A DNA stretch of 64,000 bases. It comes from Echinarachnius parma. Lineage: Eukaryota > Echinodermata > Echinoidea > Clypeasteroida > Echinarachniidae. The position numbers were made by a program, and so were the translations under genes. Of this stretch, positions 13,601 through 28,600 are shown piece by piece. Position 1 is the stretch's first letter, and every line of letters starts with the position of its first letter. The stretch covers positions 62,001 to 126,000 of the forward strand of contig JBAMJV010002107.1 of the NCBI GenBank assembly GCA_037951105.1, written 5' to 3'. The notes beneath the pieces were generated by a model that worked only from the letters and a program-made list of their open reading frames with translations, searched no databases and had not been told where the DNA came from.

Positions 13601-16600
13601 ACACTTTTGATAAATTATTCAACTGCCAATACCCATCTTTTTCCTAGGATCTTGAAAGACGGTTGGCTAGCGTGCTGCGGCAGAGCTTCTGCCAATGTCC
13701 GTCCATCGGATCCCAGCTCCGGCTCCTGGAAGTCTTTGAAGGAGTGAGCGGGCGTGAGATGGTCCAGGAATACCTCAAGGACAAGGACCATGCGTTGATC
13801 AACTCCTTCACCAGCGAGCTCATCGCCGTCCGCACGATGTTCATCGCCAAGTCCCAGGACCCTCCGCTTCACGCCAACCTCCCTCCCATCGTCTGCAGAC
13901 TGACCTGGGTTGGCGCTCTCAAGAAACGGATCAGGGTAAGTTCAGCCAGAAAAATAATGTAGGAGTCAAACTAAATACAGCAGACTGACGCATGTGAGGC
14001 TAGTGAATCATTGGAAAAGCACTGGAGCAATTTAGCCCCAAACTAACTGTAGTATATTTTGTTTGAAGTACATGAGGGATCTTTAGAATCCCTTGTTTTA
14101 TTGTTGGTCAGTCTCTATACCCCCCTCTCAATTCATCTGTAATTATGCTTTCTATTTTGAATATCACTGTACAATTTGTATTATCCACTATAGGAAACTT
14201 ATTTCTATGATCATGGTCTAATGATTATCATCCCTCCCACTGTCCCTCCCCATTATAATAATCTTGTGTTCCGTTTGAATGGCAGGAGCCAATGGAGAAG
14301 CTGAAGCGGGTGAGTCCACACTCCCTGGACGGGGATGCCGGCTGGCACCTGAGGGACATCTTCAACGACACAATGGGTGACCTGGACAAGTATGAGGAGA
14401 GGAGCGTGACCGACTGGCAGCGCATGCTGCACGCTGAACTTAGGGACAGACTCAAACAACCTCTTCTGGTTAGTATTTAGCTGAAGTTTGATTCTACTTT
14501 CACATTGAGTTATTTTCTTGTTTAGATTTGCACATTATGATTTACAATTCAACTTGATTAATGAGCTGCTATTCTCTGTTTTGTTTGAAATTTGTGTCCT
14601 TTCATGAAAGAAAACAATACTGTTGGCTAGTTTAAAATCACATTTCCTCACCATTTCTGATTTGTCTTTGAAAGAATTTTAAGGTTCTGGAGCTGCTGTC
14701 TTTTGCAATAAAATTCAAAATTAATGATGGATATAATTTCTACTTTTTACATTTTCTCATGCTAGACTGCAGAGGACTATGATGAAGAGGCAGAACTCCG
14801 GCCCCAAGTCCTGCATGTAAACCTGGACCCGGAACTACTTCTGCTCCTTCGGGAGGTCCACTATCTGGCCCAGGCCCCGTTCAACGTCAAGCTCCCCGAC
14901 AGCGTCAGGGAGCTGCTGCGTCACACAGACGGCGCAACGCTGCGAACCACGGCCGCGAGACTAGAGACCATCGTATCCAAGTACAACCAAGCCATGAGGT
15001 CCATTGTGGACTTTGAACGGCCACTGTTTGAGCGCAAGCTGGGCAAGATTGACCATGTAAGTGTTAGTGTGACAGTTTTTCTTTTACCAACTTATAATAA
15101 CAATTAATGGTGCAACGCTTTGTACCATGGCAACAAGACTGGAGACAATCGTATCCAAGTACAACCAGGCAATGATGTCCATCATGGACTTTGAACCACT
15201 GCTGTTTGAGCGCAAGCTGGGCAAGATTGATCATGTAAATGAAAATGTTAGAGAGCATGAACAGCCCTCTATTTTATCAACTTTTGAAAATCAAGATCTT
15301 GCTTAATTTAAAAGTTGCCAAAACACCTTTCAGAGAATTGACATTTCTGTTGGAATGTCCTTAAAATTACGTAATTATTACAAGTAATTTTTTAGAAATT
15401 TAGCTATTTAGCAACTTAGTCATAATTTTGGAGATTTTGTGATGTGTGTTAATATCAGCTTCTAGATCAAGGTCTGTACTATTTAATAATAATAATAACA
15501 GGCAGATCTGACAAAGAATTGTTACTTCAATTTTGAAATACACTTTCAGCTTCTGGATCAAGGTTTAAACCACTTCACCTGGAAGACCACAGAGAGTGCC
15601 GACTTCATTGAGCTGGCCTCTTCCCTGGTCGGAGCAGACCTGCACCGGACGCTGGCCATCGTCCAATCAAACTGCCAGGAAATGGTTGAGATCACCCAGC
15701 GCTGGTCCAGCGGCTCTCTGGACGTCTTTGAGTGCCGTCTTCAGGCTCTGAGCTACTCCATGGACAGACTGCTCAACTGGCAAAGGTGGGTGTGGGGGCT
15801 CAACTATTGTTGCATTCATTTGATGTAGTCTAGATCAGTGGAACCAGTCACACTACTCTCATCTTAAAGTAATCCATTAACTTATATAAATTTAATGAAA
15901 CCAAATGGTTGAGATCACCCAGCGGTAGTCCAGCGGTGCTCTGGATGTCTTTGAGTTTGAGTGCCGCCTTCAGGCTCTCACCTACTCCATGGACAGGCTG
16001 CTCAACTGGCAAAGGTGGGTGTGGGGGCTGGAATATTGTTGCATTCATTTGATGTAGTCTAGATCAGTGGAACCAGTCACACTTCTCTCATCTTAAAGTA
16101 ATCCATTAACTTTATAAATTTAATGAAACTAAATGGTTGATATCACCCAGCACTGGTCCAGCGGTGCTCTGGACGTCTTTGAGTGCCGGCTTCAGGCTCT
16201 GAGCTACTCGATGGACAGACTGCTCAACTGGCAAAGGTGGGTGTGGGGGCTCAAATATTGTTGCATTCATTTGATGTAGTCTAGATCAGTGGAACCAGTC
16301 ACACTGCTCACATCTTAAAGTGATTCATTAACTTCTTTAACTTTATAGAACTAGTCTGGTCTAAAAATCCTGTAACTGCACACAAACTAATTTAAATAGT
16401 CTAGAAGTCAAGCAGCTCTCATTAGAACATGTACATTTTACACTCATGCAATTAACATCATTTTCACATCATCAAGGGCTTTCAACTTACAATGAATACA
16501 TCATTTGTGGGGGCATTTTTTCCTTTCCACAGGGAATGGAATGATGAAATGGAACAGTTGATCAAGCCCTCTGGTCTACGGATCTTCAGAACTCCTTTGA

Positions 16601-19600
16601 AGTTTAATCTAGAACAGTTAAACCAATCAAACTCTAAGTAATGCAAATATTTTAAACTTACTTGATTCTATTTACACATACATCACAAAGGAAGTTATAC
16701 TTACATACTATGCACCCCCTTTTTCACTCTTTACAGGGAATTGAACGATGAGATGGAGCGATTGATCAAGCCCTCTGGTCTTCGGATCCACTCGCTACTC
16801 CAGAACTCCTTTGAGGTGGTCCAGATCTCTCGGGCCTCTCCAGCCTGGGAAGAGTACGTGGACCACATCGATGCCCTGGTCCTGGACGGACTCAAACAGA
16901 CTTGTCTCAAGAGTCTCCGGTCTATGCTCAACACTCTAGTCCTGGCTAATGTATCAGAGGTATGTTGGTTATTAAAGGTTATTCAAGGTTTTGCATACTG
17001 ATTAATATTTTCTTGTGAAAGCAAGCTCCAAGAGCCCTTCTATCAAATAACATCTGCATGCCCTGGTCCTGGATGGACTAAAGCAGACCTGTCTCAAGAG
17101 TCTCCGGTCTATGCTCAACACTCTAGTCCTGGCTAATGAAGGTTAAAGGGACATTCAGTTTTTGCAAACTGTCAAAACTTGCTATTGCGATATCATGCTC
17201 TTAGAGCAAAATCTATATGCCCTGGTCCTGAAGGAACTCAAACAGACTTGTCTCAAGAGTCTCCGATCCATGCTCAACACTCTGGTCCTGGCCAACGTTT
17301 CAGAGGTATGTAATGTTGGTGATTAAAGGGACATTTAAGGTATTTTATACTGTTATAAAGTTACGTTAAAGGGCTATTTGTTTAACAAAATCTACTTTAC
17401 CTGGTCTAGGCTGGTTTAAAGCTGACACGTCCAAGAGCATCATAGTTCCGTGATAATTCTTCCAACTTTGTTTTTCCTTGTGTCAATTCAACTGAGTATT
17501 CCTGAGTACTAAAATATGAAGAAAACAAATCTGAAATCTTAAGCTGCTGTTAATCATTGATTTGCCCATGAGGATGTCTTTTATAGCGCTTTTGGCCTAT
17601 ATTTGAGTTTGATTCATATATCGCCTTATGGGCTATTGTTTACTATATAGCATATTATTTAAAAAAACAAAAATAAAGCATCTCTGATGTGGGAGTCATT
17701 CATCTTGTAATTTTTAATAAATGCTAATAACAAAGTTTGCTCCCATAGTAAGATCAAATCTCTCCTTCCTTTCGTATTTGTAACACTGAAACGTCAGTGA
17801 TCCTAGAATAAATGCTTTCACTACATCAGCCTCTATTTATGTCTATTCTTTGTTTTTTATCACAACAGACGGAAGAACAAATTATCCCCATCCTTACAAT
17901 CCGCATGGAGCTGGTCGAAAACACAGTCACCTTTACTCCGCCCCTTGACCAGAGCACATCGGTCACTTCAGTCCTGGAGAACGTCCACCAGTGGCTGGGC
18001 CAGTTCAAGGCCAGAGGAGCGTTGGTCAACATGCTCAGTCCACTTGCGGAGGGCGGCTACAAGGACTACATCGGGGCGGACGACGAGGTCATCGAACTCT
18101 GCGAGAAGATCCTCGGCCTGGTCCAAGAGAACAGCGAGGAATGCAAAGTATGTGGTGTAATTGATTGCAATTAGTTTTGTTTACTAAGAATAGCCTGCGC
18201 AGGCAGGGAAAAGATTGATATGTGCTGTATTGGTGGGCCACTTTCTGACAGGGGCTAAATAATAATAATAATAATTATACATTTATATCGCGCGCACATC
18301 TGTCCGTTCGGACACTCGTGGCGCAAATACTCTTGAGTGATTGCGGTGTGTATGTTCTTACTACTGTATTGCTTATCTGGATCTGATATCATATCATGCT
18401 TTGTCATCATGTACATAATATGCACATTTCCCTCTCCCCGGAGAGCATTTTAGAGTGTTGTAGTTTTAAAGAGTTGCTGTAAGTCCATTAAAATTTGATT
18501 TACTGATGCCAAACTGGGTCATAAAGAACAAAATAGTGTATTATTTTGCTAGCATCACAGACAGTATCTCTTCCTTTTGAAATCTTTGTGAAGCACTTCT
18601 GAGAACTCGATATGTCATATAAAAAACATACAAGTTGCTTTATAGCTCAAATAATTTGTATTATTCCTGTAAAACTGATTTTTTTCATTAAAACAGAAAC
18701 TTCTTGAGCTGTTCAAGAGCTACACGTTCCTGTGGATGCACGACATCAACGAGACGTTTGACGAGTTCCTGCACGGTCGACTGACCCCAAACCCTCTCCG
18801 TGACCCCGAGAAGATCAGCCCCTCCGCTCGTCTCCGTTCCGCCGCCTCCGAACGGTCTGTGAAGTCAGCACGCAGTGGAAGGTAGGTGCCTTGAGTTATG
18901 TTTCAGTTGCATGAACATGTGTAGTCGTTAGCTGTGAAAAGCTTCATAGAGATACAGAAAAGGCAACATTTGGACGGTTACTGTTTTTCAATTTCACGGT
19001 TTTGGTTACCTGTCGGTGCTCTGAATATTAAGTATATGATGTCCCAAGAATATATATATCAGTTATAATGAGGTTTACTAAGTAAATTTTGTTTTAATAT
19101 CACTTAGATTTGATGGTTAAAAAAAATGTTTATCCATCATATTTCTATAATTCTTTAAAAGAAATAACACAGCGACACCTGTATGTTTATCTCTGAGAAT
19201 GCGGAAAACACAGAAAATGCGCCAGGACGCAAGTTTGCGTCATTTGATAGGAAAAATTCCAGACAGAAGTGTAAACAGCTATTCGAACGGTTACCAGTTT
19301 CTCTACAGCTCTAATTCATATATTATATTAGACAGGGCAAGCTCAGCATCTAACTAAAGAATCAGCCACACAGGAGCGATGGGCACCGCTGAGACGGCTT
19401 TCCTATCACCCAAGGAGTAGGTGGAGGAGGTGGATGTGCCAATAATAGTTGTCTACCCCATAGTCTTATTAACATCTGTTTATTGGATCAATGTAACCAG
19501 TGAGATTAAGAAATATATGGGAAATTATTGATTCTATTTGTATTTTGTATTTGACAGGGCAAGTTCAGCATCCAACTACAGCATCAGCCACACAAGAGCT

Positions 19601-22600
19601 ATGGGCACCGCTGATAAGGCTTTCCTATCACCCAAAGAGGAGGATGAGGACAATAGATATTAGACATAATTCAGAATAATCTCTTAAAACAAACACATTT
19701 TTGTTGTTGTTTACATTCAATAGGGCAAGCTCTGCATCCAACTACAGCATTAGTCACACAGGAGCGATGGTCACCACTGAGAGGGCTTTCCTATTGCCCA
19801 AGGAGGAGGATGAGGAGGTGGATGTCCCTTCACTGGACAAATTTAATATAAATTATAATTCAGAATAATCTCTTGAAATGAAATAAATTGATTATTCTTT
19901 ACACTCAACAGGGCAAGTTCAGCATCCAACTACAGCATCAGCCACACAGGAGCTATGGGCACTGCTGAGAAGGCTTTTCTATCACCCAAAGAGGAGGATG
20001 AGGAGGTGGATGTCCCGACACTGGACATGTTTGACAGTGAGATTGACATCTACAGGGTAAGCCATAGTGATGAAAAGTCTCTGTGCATGGATTCACAATA
20101 GACCGCTTCTGTAATGTATGCAAGTAATATGCGTATGACGTAAGACTCCCCGTTGGCAAGCTTAACAATAGTAACTAGGTCCGGCAAGCTAAGTTTGCCG
20201 GAGCTTGCCAGACCTAGTTACAATTGTTAAGCTTGCCAACGGGGAGTCTGACGTCAAACACATATTATTTGCATACATTACAGAAGCGGTCTATTGGTGA
20301 AACTGGAAAAAGTTGTATGGTAAAATGTGCATAATTATGAATTGTAATTACAAAGGATTTATAATTGAAGTAATCTTGGACTCACACTATGTTGTTTATG
20401 CTTTTTGTTTTAATGCCATCATTTTCTTACTTTGCCATAATATACCAGGCTTATGTGCTAACAAACTTGTTATTCCCTGATAATATTAACAATTATTTCA
20501 TCACTTTGTTGTACTTTAATAGGAAATAAGGAAATTTACACAATAAATACAGGTCCAGGTCATGTCATATAACTGGACACAGAAGACAAATAAGTGTATA
20601 CAGTACATTCAGTATATAACTATTACAAACATTAATATTACCACAAAGAAAGATTATTCTACACAACTGAACCTTAACATAGATAAGCTTAATTATACAA
20701 GACACATCTGACAGAAAAGAAGGAGAATATCCCAAACAACTAAACCGTACACTTGCTAGTTCTGACTTCTGATTTCTTGCTTATATTTTCAGACTGCTCG
20801 TGATGAGATTCTGTCGGTTGTTGACAAGCGTGACGTTGGTTGGACCAGATGCGACCTAGAGCCCATCAAACAGGTCTTGACTACCTATGCCAGTCGCTGG
20901 ATGTGGACGTTCACCAAGTATCTGTCAGATCAGGTAAGTTTTGATATGAAAAAAGAAAAGCACGTGAGCAAGAAATTCAATTTAATTTGATTTAATCTAA
21001 AGTCCTTGAAATAGGTCTTAAATACCAATGCCAGCCGCTGGATGTGGACCTTCACCAAGTACCTATCAGACCAGGTCAGTTCATCTAAAAGAGAGACACA
21101 CAATTGATTTGATAGAGCACAGAAATCTAATATTGTGTTATTCAACATTGATACATATTATATTGTTTATTGTAGTTAGATTATTTATTGTGTAACCTAG
21201 AATCTAGAAACATGTCTTAATTACCTATGTGGATTCTGACAGATACTTGGTGGATGTGGACATTCACCAAGTATCTGTCAGATCAGGTCAGTTCAAATGC
21301 AAAAATTAGGTAATTAGGTAATTAGGTAATCAAAGTAACCCTACAAATTAAATTTAACAAAACAACTTTAACTGATTTCTATTTAACACAGACACATAAA
21401 CGTTTGTATTTTTTGTTATGGTGAGCAGATTTATAGTGTCACCACGAGCCCTTGAAATAGCATACTTGCCAACTGTCCCGTTTTAATCGGAATTGTCCCG
21501 TTTTTTAAATTTTTTAGAAGTGTAAAATCGGGACGTCCCGATTTTTAATTTTTTTTTTATTTTTTTTTTTTAAAAACTTTACTTTACTTTATTAAATGTA
21601 TAGAGACAACATTTAAACGTAAATCTGACCAAATCTTACCTAGTAATTTTGGAAGAATTATGAAAAATGGGTCGAGAATGCATTTAATACTCAAAAACGT
21701 CAAGGCCTGGACCCCTGTCGCAATGGACTTTGTGCTTGCAATGTGCACTTCCCGCACACTTGTGCAATTATGCTGCTACTTTGGACCCCTGGCCAATTTT
21801 GTCCCTCTTTCCAAAATTCAAATGTTGGCAAGTATGAAATAGGTCTTAACTACCTAAAAAGTATGTAAGTCAGTGATTGTGGACATGTATAGGTGGTATG
21901 GCTTCGTAAATCAGATGCGGGGTGCCATCTTTCGAAATCCCTGAGCACACACTGGCTCAGTGTTATGCAAGTGTGCGCAAATTAGCCTAGTTCAAAATGG
22001 CGACCTTCGGTGTAGCATCCACTCTCATTTTCGATCTTTAGCAAGTAGAGGATGAATTGCAATTGCAGTCAAATAACGTTCCAATAATTATGCCTCCGCC
22101 AACGAAGTGGCCGAAGGCATTATGTTTTCGGGTTGTCCGTCCGTCCGTCCGTCCGTACGTACGTCCATCCGTCCGTACATCCGCCCGTTTTCGTTCTCGC
22201 GATATCTCAAGAACCGGTTGACGGATCAATTTCAAACTTGGTATGAGTGTACATATTGGGGTGACAATGATCTGATTAGATTTTGGGGTTCATGAGGTCA
22301 AAGGTCAAGGTCACATGACTCAATATATGTTTTAAAATGCCTCGTTCTCGCGATATCTCCAGAACCAGTTGACAGATCAAATTCAAACTTGGTATGAGTG
22401 TATATATTGGAGAGACAATGATCTGATTAGATTTTGGGGTTCATGAGGTCAAAGTCAAGGTCACAGGACTCAATATATGTGCAAAAATGCCTTATTCTCG
22501 CGATATCTCTAGAACTGGTTGATGGATCAATTTTCAACTTGGTATGAGTGTACATATTGGGGTGACAATGATCTGATTAGATTTTGGGGTTCATGAGGTG

Positions 22601-25600
22601 AAAGGTCAAGGTCGCAGGACTCAATATATGTGCAAAAAAGCATCCTTCTCACGATATCTCAAGAACCGTTTGACGGATCAATTTCAAACTTGGAATGAGT
22701 TACATACACATCGGGTGGCAATGATTGGATTAGGTTTGGGGGGCCATGAGGTCAAAGGTCAAGGTCACATGACTCAATATATATGCAAAAATGGCTTGTA
22801 ATGACAAAATCTCAAGACCTGAATGTCAGATTTCAATCTAACTTGGTATTTGAATATTCTTGGGAGCCAATGTAGCCATCAAAGTTTGGGGTCTACATAG
22901 GTCAAGGTCACAGAACTCAAAATATATATATGAAAAAAACAAAATTTCAGTGCACGTTATTTTGGGCTTGATATTGAAAATTGCGTCATAGCGGAGGCAT
23001 AATTTTCGACTGCGCGCAGTCGAAGATCCATCTAGTTTCTTCCTTATTTTGCAGGTAATTCAAACATGTAAAGAAACTGACCAGAAAATATAATGTGATT
23101 GAAAAAGAGCAAAGAAAATGGGATTCCAACGGGATTCTAACCAGAGACCTCCGAATTACTAAACCGGTGCTTTTACCAACTGAGCTATAGAAAACCCTAG
23201 TACGGCGTTCCTCCCTGAAACCCCTTAATTTTCATTGCTCGTGTGGTCAGAAGCTATTATAAACCCTGTTATTATATCATTTTTGCAGGTGACGGCTTTG
23301 CTGCTGGACTTGGACTTCTTCCTGAAGCGCATTGAGCCTGAGATAGAGAGCATCACGGGAGAGGAGAGGGACACAGCGTCCTTCATGAAGATGATGCGCA
23401 TCTTTAACGAGGTAGGTTGAAGAATGTTTTTAAGAAGCAAATCAAATGTTCCGTGACAGAGAAAAGGGGAATAATATCATTTGCCATTTGCTAACTCAAT
23501 GACATGACAATGACATAATTGTCCCAGGAATCAAACATATTACAAAAAAACATAGGGGGGAAATTGAACAGCCAAAGTTTGTTTCATGAAATTTTTAATG
23601 AAAAGAAAAAGAATGCAAAAGACAACCACTAAAGTTCCAAGTGACTTCAGTAATTTGAGTCTTATTTACTCATTCCATTTTTACCAAAAAAATTCCTGAC
23701 AATTGCTCTTCAGAAAATACAGAAATCAAAGATTTAAGAAAACCAAATGTTATCCTTCTACTGCCCACTGATAAAATATTTATAATATTTTTATCTAAAA
23801 TATTTTGTTTTCCCTCTAGGTGTCGGCCAAACAACAAGAGATGGACGGTCAGTTTACAGCCATGAACCGCACAGTGTTGCTCCTCAAGAAGTACGGCCAG
23901 GCTCTGCCCGAGAGAACAAAGGCATTGTACGAGGCGGCGCCAGGACGCTGGAACAATCTCAAGACAAAGGTGTCCCTAGCCAAGCAGCGACTTGGACCCA
24001 GGATCCAGGGGGAGAGTGATAGCATCACAAAGGTAAGATTGTTAAAGGAACTTAGTAACATTGTCCAAATCCAATTGGAATTCTAGCGGTTCCCTCATAT
24101 ACCTTGTTATATTCGTATTAACAATAAAAAAACATGGGACAGGTTTCGGTTTTTCAAATTTCCGTTTCGTTAAGAAGATATTTACGATTGAAGTGTTCAG
24201 ATGTTAAATTATCCACTGGACTGTGAAAACCGTGACGTGAGTGCAATGAGTTAGTGAATATCACTTTGCATTTTTGCTCGTTACTCGGCCATATAATGTC
24301 CATTTAACTTGAAATGTACAAACAACATCCAGTGGACATATCCAGTGGATAAGAAGTTAACCATTTTGTATGTAACTTTTTCTTGCTAGAATATTTGACA
24401 GATTATAATACTAGTAATCGCCCTTTAGTTAATCAACTCTCTTATTTTTTGCTATAATCTTCCCAGGATCTTGCTGAGTTTGGTGAGAGAGTGGAGGCAT
24501 TGAATGCAGCACTAGCCGCGTCAGAAGTCTACACGTGGGACTGTTTCATGGAAGAGGCCTTCACAGAGATCAACAAGTTCCAGAGAAAGCTTGAGGAACT
24601 GGACAACGAAGCTCAGGTAAAATTCCATATTCTTTGACTAAAAATAGTCATCCGTGTCCACAGGGAATTAGTATCCCCCCTCCCCTAAACAAAAGCGAGA
24701 ACATTTAATTTTAATATATGGTGAGGCTTTTAAGTCATGAAAATACTTGATATGCTGAATGTTTGGGAAAGTGTTTTGATAAATAAACACACAGTATGTA
24801 TCATTATTTTATCACTATTCTGTTTTATCTGACCATAGCTAAATTTGTATATTTATTATATTTCAGTTGTTCAAATATATTTTCTCCAATAACCTTCATT
24901 TACAAATATACCTAACATTCTATTGATTCATTTCAACCGTGTATTACCCCTTTCCTTGCAATTTAGGCAAAAACACTCATCAAACTTTCTTTAAAGTTGG
25001 AGAAGGAAGCATGTACCTGTTCATATGTTTCTCAATATATTCATTATGCAATTAATTTTGTTTCCCAATGAATCAAATGCTACTAATATTTATTTCACTA
25101 CTATTTGAACATTTTGCATACACACGATAACAGCTTGAACATCATTGCTTGATTAAAATGAGGTATAGTAAAGATGCATGTGCTAGTTATTTTCATAAAT
25201 CGTGTATAATCAGCTTGCACAGTAGTGGCCAAAATGCTATTGCTATTTAGAATTTACATGTACATTTTTGCCTTTTGAAAGCACGGCACAAACATCTTGG
25301 TTAAGTATTAAAAAGATACAAGATTATATGGATGACATGAATGTTTTCTCATTTAAAATCTGCACTATCATGTAGGCAGCTTACTAGTTTCTCAATGTCA
25401 AATGTATGTTGCAAAAACTTTAAAAGCTGCATTATTATATGATCATAGAATGTGTTGCACTTAAATGCTTGTACTTTTTTTTGCATAATTTTTCCTTTTT
25501 TTCCCCCTCCACCACCATCCAGAGCTCTTTCAATCACATAAATATTGAAAGTAATAAGTAATAAAATGTGATCTGAAAAAGGTAGATTAGATAATGAGCA

Positions 25601-28600
25601 TGCATGTAATGGAATTTAGTAGTTTATTTGTTCTAGAAATGATTTAGGATAGAATTAGAAAAATAGGGAAACTGCTGAAGAGACTGCGGTCGGTAGAGCA
25701 CTGGTCCAGCCATCTGCAGGACACAGGTTCAAATCTCGCCACAGTCAGCTGTTTCTTGCTCGCCATTTACTAAATGCTTTTGTTTACATTATTCTATGTG
25801 CTTTATATTTGCACAGGACGTGATTATTTATTTGGCATGGTGAATCACTCGTCAAGATGTATGTGTTATAATTATACTTTCATGCTTCTTTGGTTATTTG
25901 TATACATATATTTTGAATTATGTTCTGTTTATATCTCTGCAACTTGCACATCTTGCACAAAAAAGTGGTATGGCCAAAGCTCTGTTCTTTTAAAAATGTA
26001 TTGCACATCAAATTTATCATTCTTAGGTAACTGCTATAAGTTAGTTCAATTAGAATACATACATGTAGATACAGCATTTAGCCTTGCAATGTTTCTGCTG
26101 TTATTCATTATTGAAGGCCCGGTCACATCTGACCGGATTGTGAAAACGTATGACAAACGAACAGCAAAATTGTCAATCCGTTCGTCTCCGTTTGTATACG
26201 TTTCTTGTCCGTTTCTAGTTCGGTGAATACGTTTCTTGTCCGTTTCTAGTTCGGTGAATACGTTCTTTGTACGGCGATGTCTGTTCTATCCGTTTGAAAG
26301 TAGTCGTCCGTTGGTCGTACGTTTGTTGTACGTTGTGCATACGTTTCTCGTCCTGTACTTGTCAGTTCGTATCCGTTGATGTCCGTTGAAGGATGCGAAC
26401 TGACAAGAAACGTACGAGTACCGAACAAAACGGATGCACAGCGCACCACAAACGTATGACCAACGGACGACTGTATTCGGTGGTGTCCGTTTCAAGTTTT
26501 GTGCATGCACAAAACTTTCAAACGGATAGAACAGACATCACCGTACAAGGAACGTATTCACCGAACTAGAAACGGACAAGAAACGTATTCACCGAACTAG
26601 AAACGGACAAGAAACGTATACAAACGGAGTCGAACGGATTGACAATTTTGCTGTTCGTTTGTCATACGTTTTCACAATCCGGTCAGATATGACCAGGCTA
26701 AAAAATACGTTCGAAGTACGTTTTGTCCGTTTCTTATGCGTTCCACATTCGTTTTGACCGGTTCGTGTACGGTACGCGTACGGTGTTGTCCGTTACTCAT
26801 ACGGTGATGTCTGGTAATCGTGGGTTTTTGTACGTTAAATCCGTTTTATATCCGTTCTTCGAGCAACAATGGAGATTAAGTTCGTCACCGAATGATTTTT
26901 TTTCGCATTTTTTCTATACGTTTGGCGTACGTTTGGCGTATGTTTACCCAATCCGTTAAGATGTGACCAGGCCTTGAAATATATAGACCCATATGCCTGC
27001 TAGTAAAAACAGAACAGTTTGTTAATTTTGTTTGTATGTGTCTTTGCCACACAGGACCTGATTGAACTACAAGAGCTCTTGGAAACAGCTGTGGTCAACT
27101 TCACCATCTTGCCAGAGTAAGTTCCATCTTAGCTTGTAATCTTTTGACATGCTTTTTTAAGTATCTAATTTATTTAAGTATTGAGCCTGAGAGAAAGTTA
27201 GCTCAAGCTGGGAAGGGTTCTCTATTTATTTTATGTATTTATTGAGGTAGTCGTATGGAAAGAGGGTGTTATACCATTGAAGGCAAAGGTCTCAAATCTA
27301 AACCATGTATGGGATGCAGTTTGCATCCTGCAGAAGCATTAGCAGAAACCAGAGTTAAAGAGTTGTGAGAACTGCACATTTGTTTATTGTTGACTGCTTG
27401 TTTATTGTTTCATTGTTAACATTGTTCATTGTTTACAGATGCCGACATGAGCTGCAAAACCTGCACCAGGTGTGGGACACAGTTCGGACCCTTCAGGAGC
27501 AGCAGCAGGAATGGAAGGCGGAGCGATGGCAGAGCATGAACACCAAGTACCTGAGTGAAGCCACCAACGACCAGCTGGCCACCGTCAAAGGCCTCCCAGA
27601 GGAGACCCACGGATGGGACGTCACAAGGGGTCTAGAAGAATCCATTCTTGTGATTCAGGTAGGAAAAGTTGGGGAAATTAACAGACTGTTGCAAGAGAAC
27701 ACAAATCTTCTTTTGGAGGAAAGAGGGAATTGTACTGAGTAAGATTTGTGAGAAGCCACCAACGACCAGCTAGCCACCGTCAAAGGCCTTCCAGAGGAGA
27801 CCCACGGATGGGACGTCACAAGGGGTCTCGAAGAATCAATTCTAGTTATCCAGGTAATGTTATTTACAGAAAGTAAGACAAAGATTACAAGTAAGATCTT
27901 AGTGAGTAGGGAAGATGATTGTACCAAGTACCTGAGCGAAGCCACCAACGACCAGCTGGCCACCGTCAAAGGCCTCCCAGAGGAGACCCACGGATGGGAC
28001 GTCACAAGGGGTCTCGAAGAATCCATTCTAGTTATTCAGGTAAAGCTATTAACAAAAAAACAAAAAATTTTAATGGTGAGTTTATTGGCAGCCGCAAGAT
28101 CATTAACCAGTTAGCCGCTGCCACAGGACGGACAGCCATGGATGAGACTTCACTTAGAAGAGGCTTAGAAGAATCAATTCATGTTGGACAATTTAGAGTA
28201 ATTAACAAACTGATGCAAGTGAAATCTTCTTTGGGAGAAAGAAGATTGTATCCGTGTAAGATTTATGAGTAGTAACCAACGACCAGCCACACAGTTGTGG
28301 TTTCTTTCTACAAAAAATAGAAAATACTAAATTTTTCTAGACTCAGCGCCTACAATTCCAAGCCATGTTTTACTAATAATTTAACATTTTCTGTGTTTAT
28401 AGGCATGCCTTCCCTTGATTGAGGACCTCAGCAACCCTGCCATGAGGACCAGGCACTGGAAGCAGCTGGTGCGCGTCACTGGGGGCGCCCTTGTCATCGA
28501 TAACGAGAGCCTCATCAACATGACGCTGGGGCAACTCCTGCAGCTGGGACTACAGAGTGAGTTACAGACTTTTAATTCCATCTTTCATTGCAAGCCCCAT

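Noticed and set aside
22100..23000. CRISPR-like array from the 150-bp periodic units
   Set aside because: Units are too long, diverged, without constant spacers, and the genome is eukaryotic.
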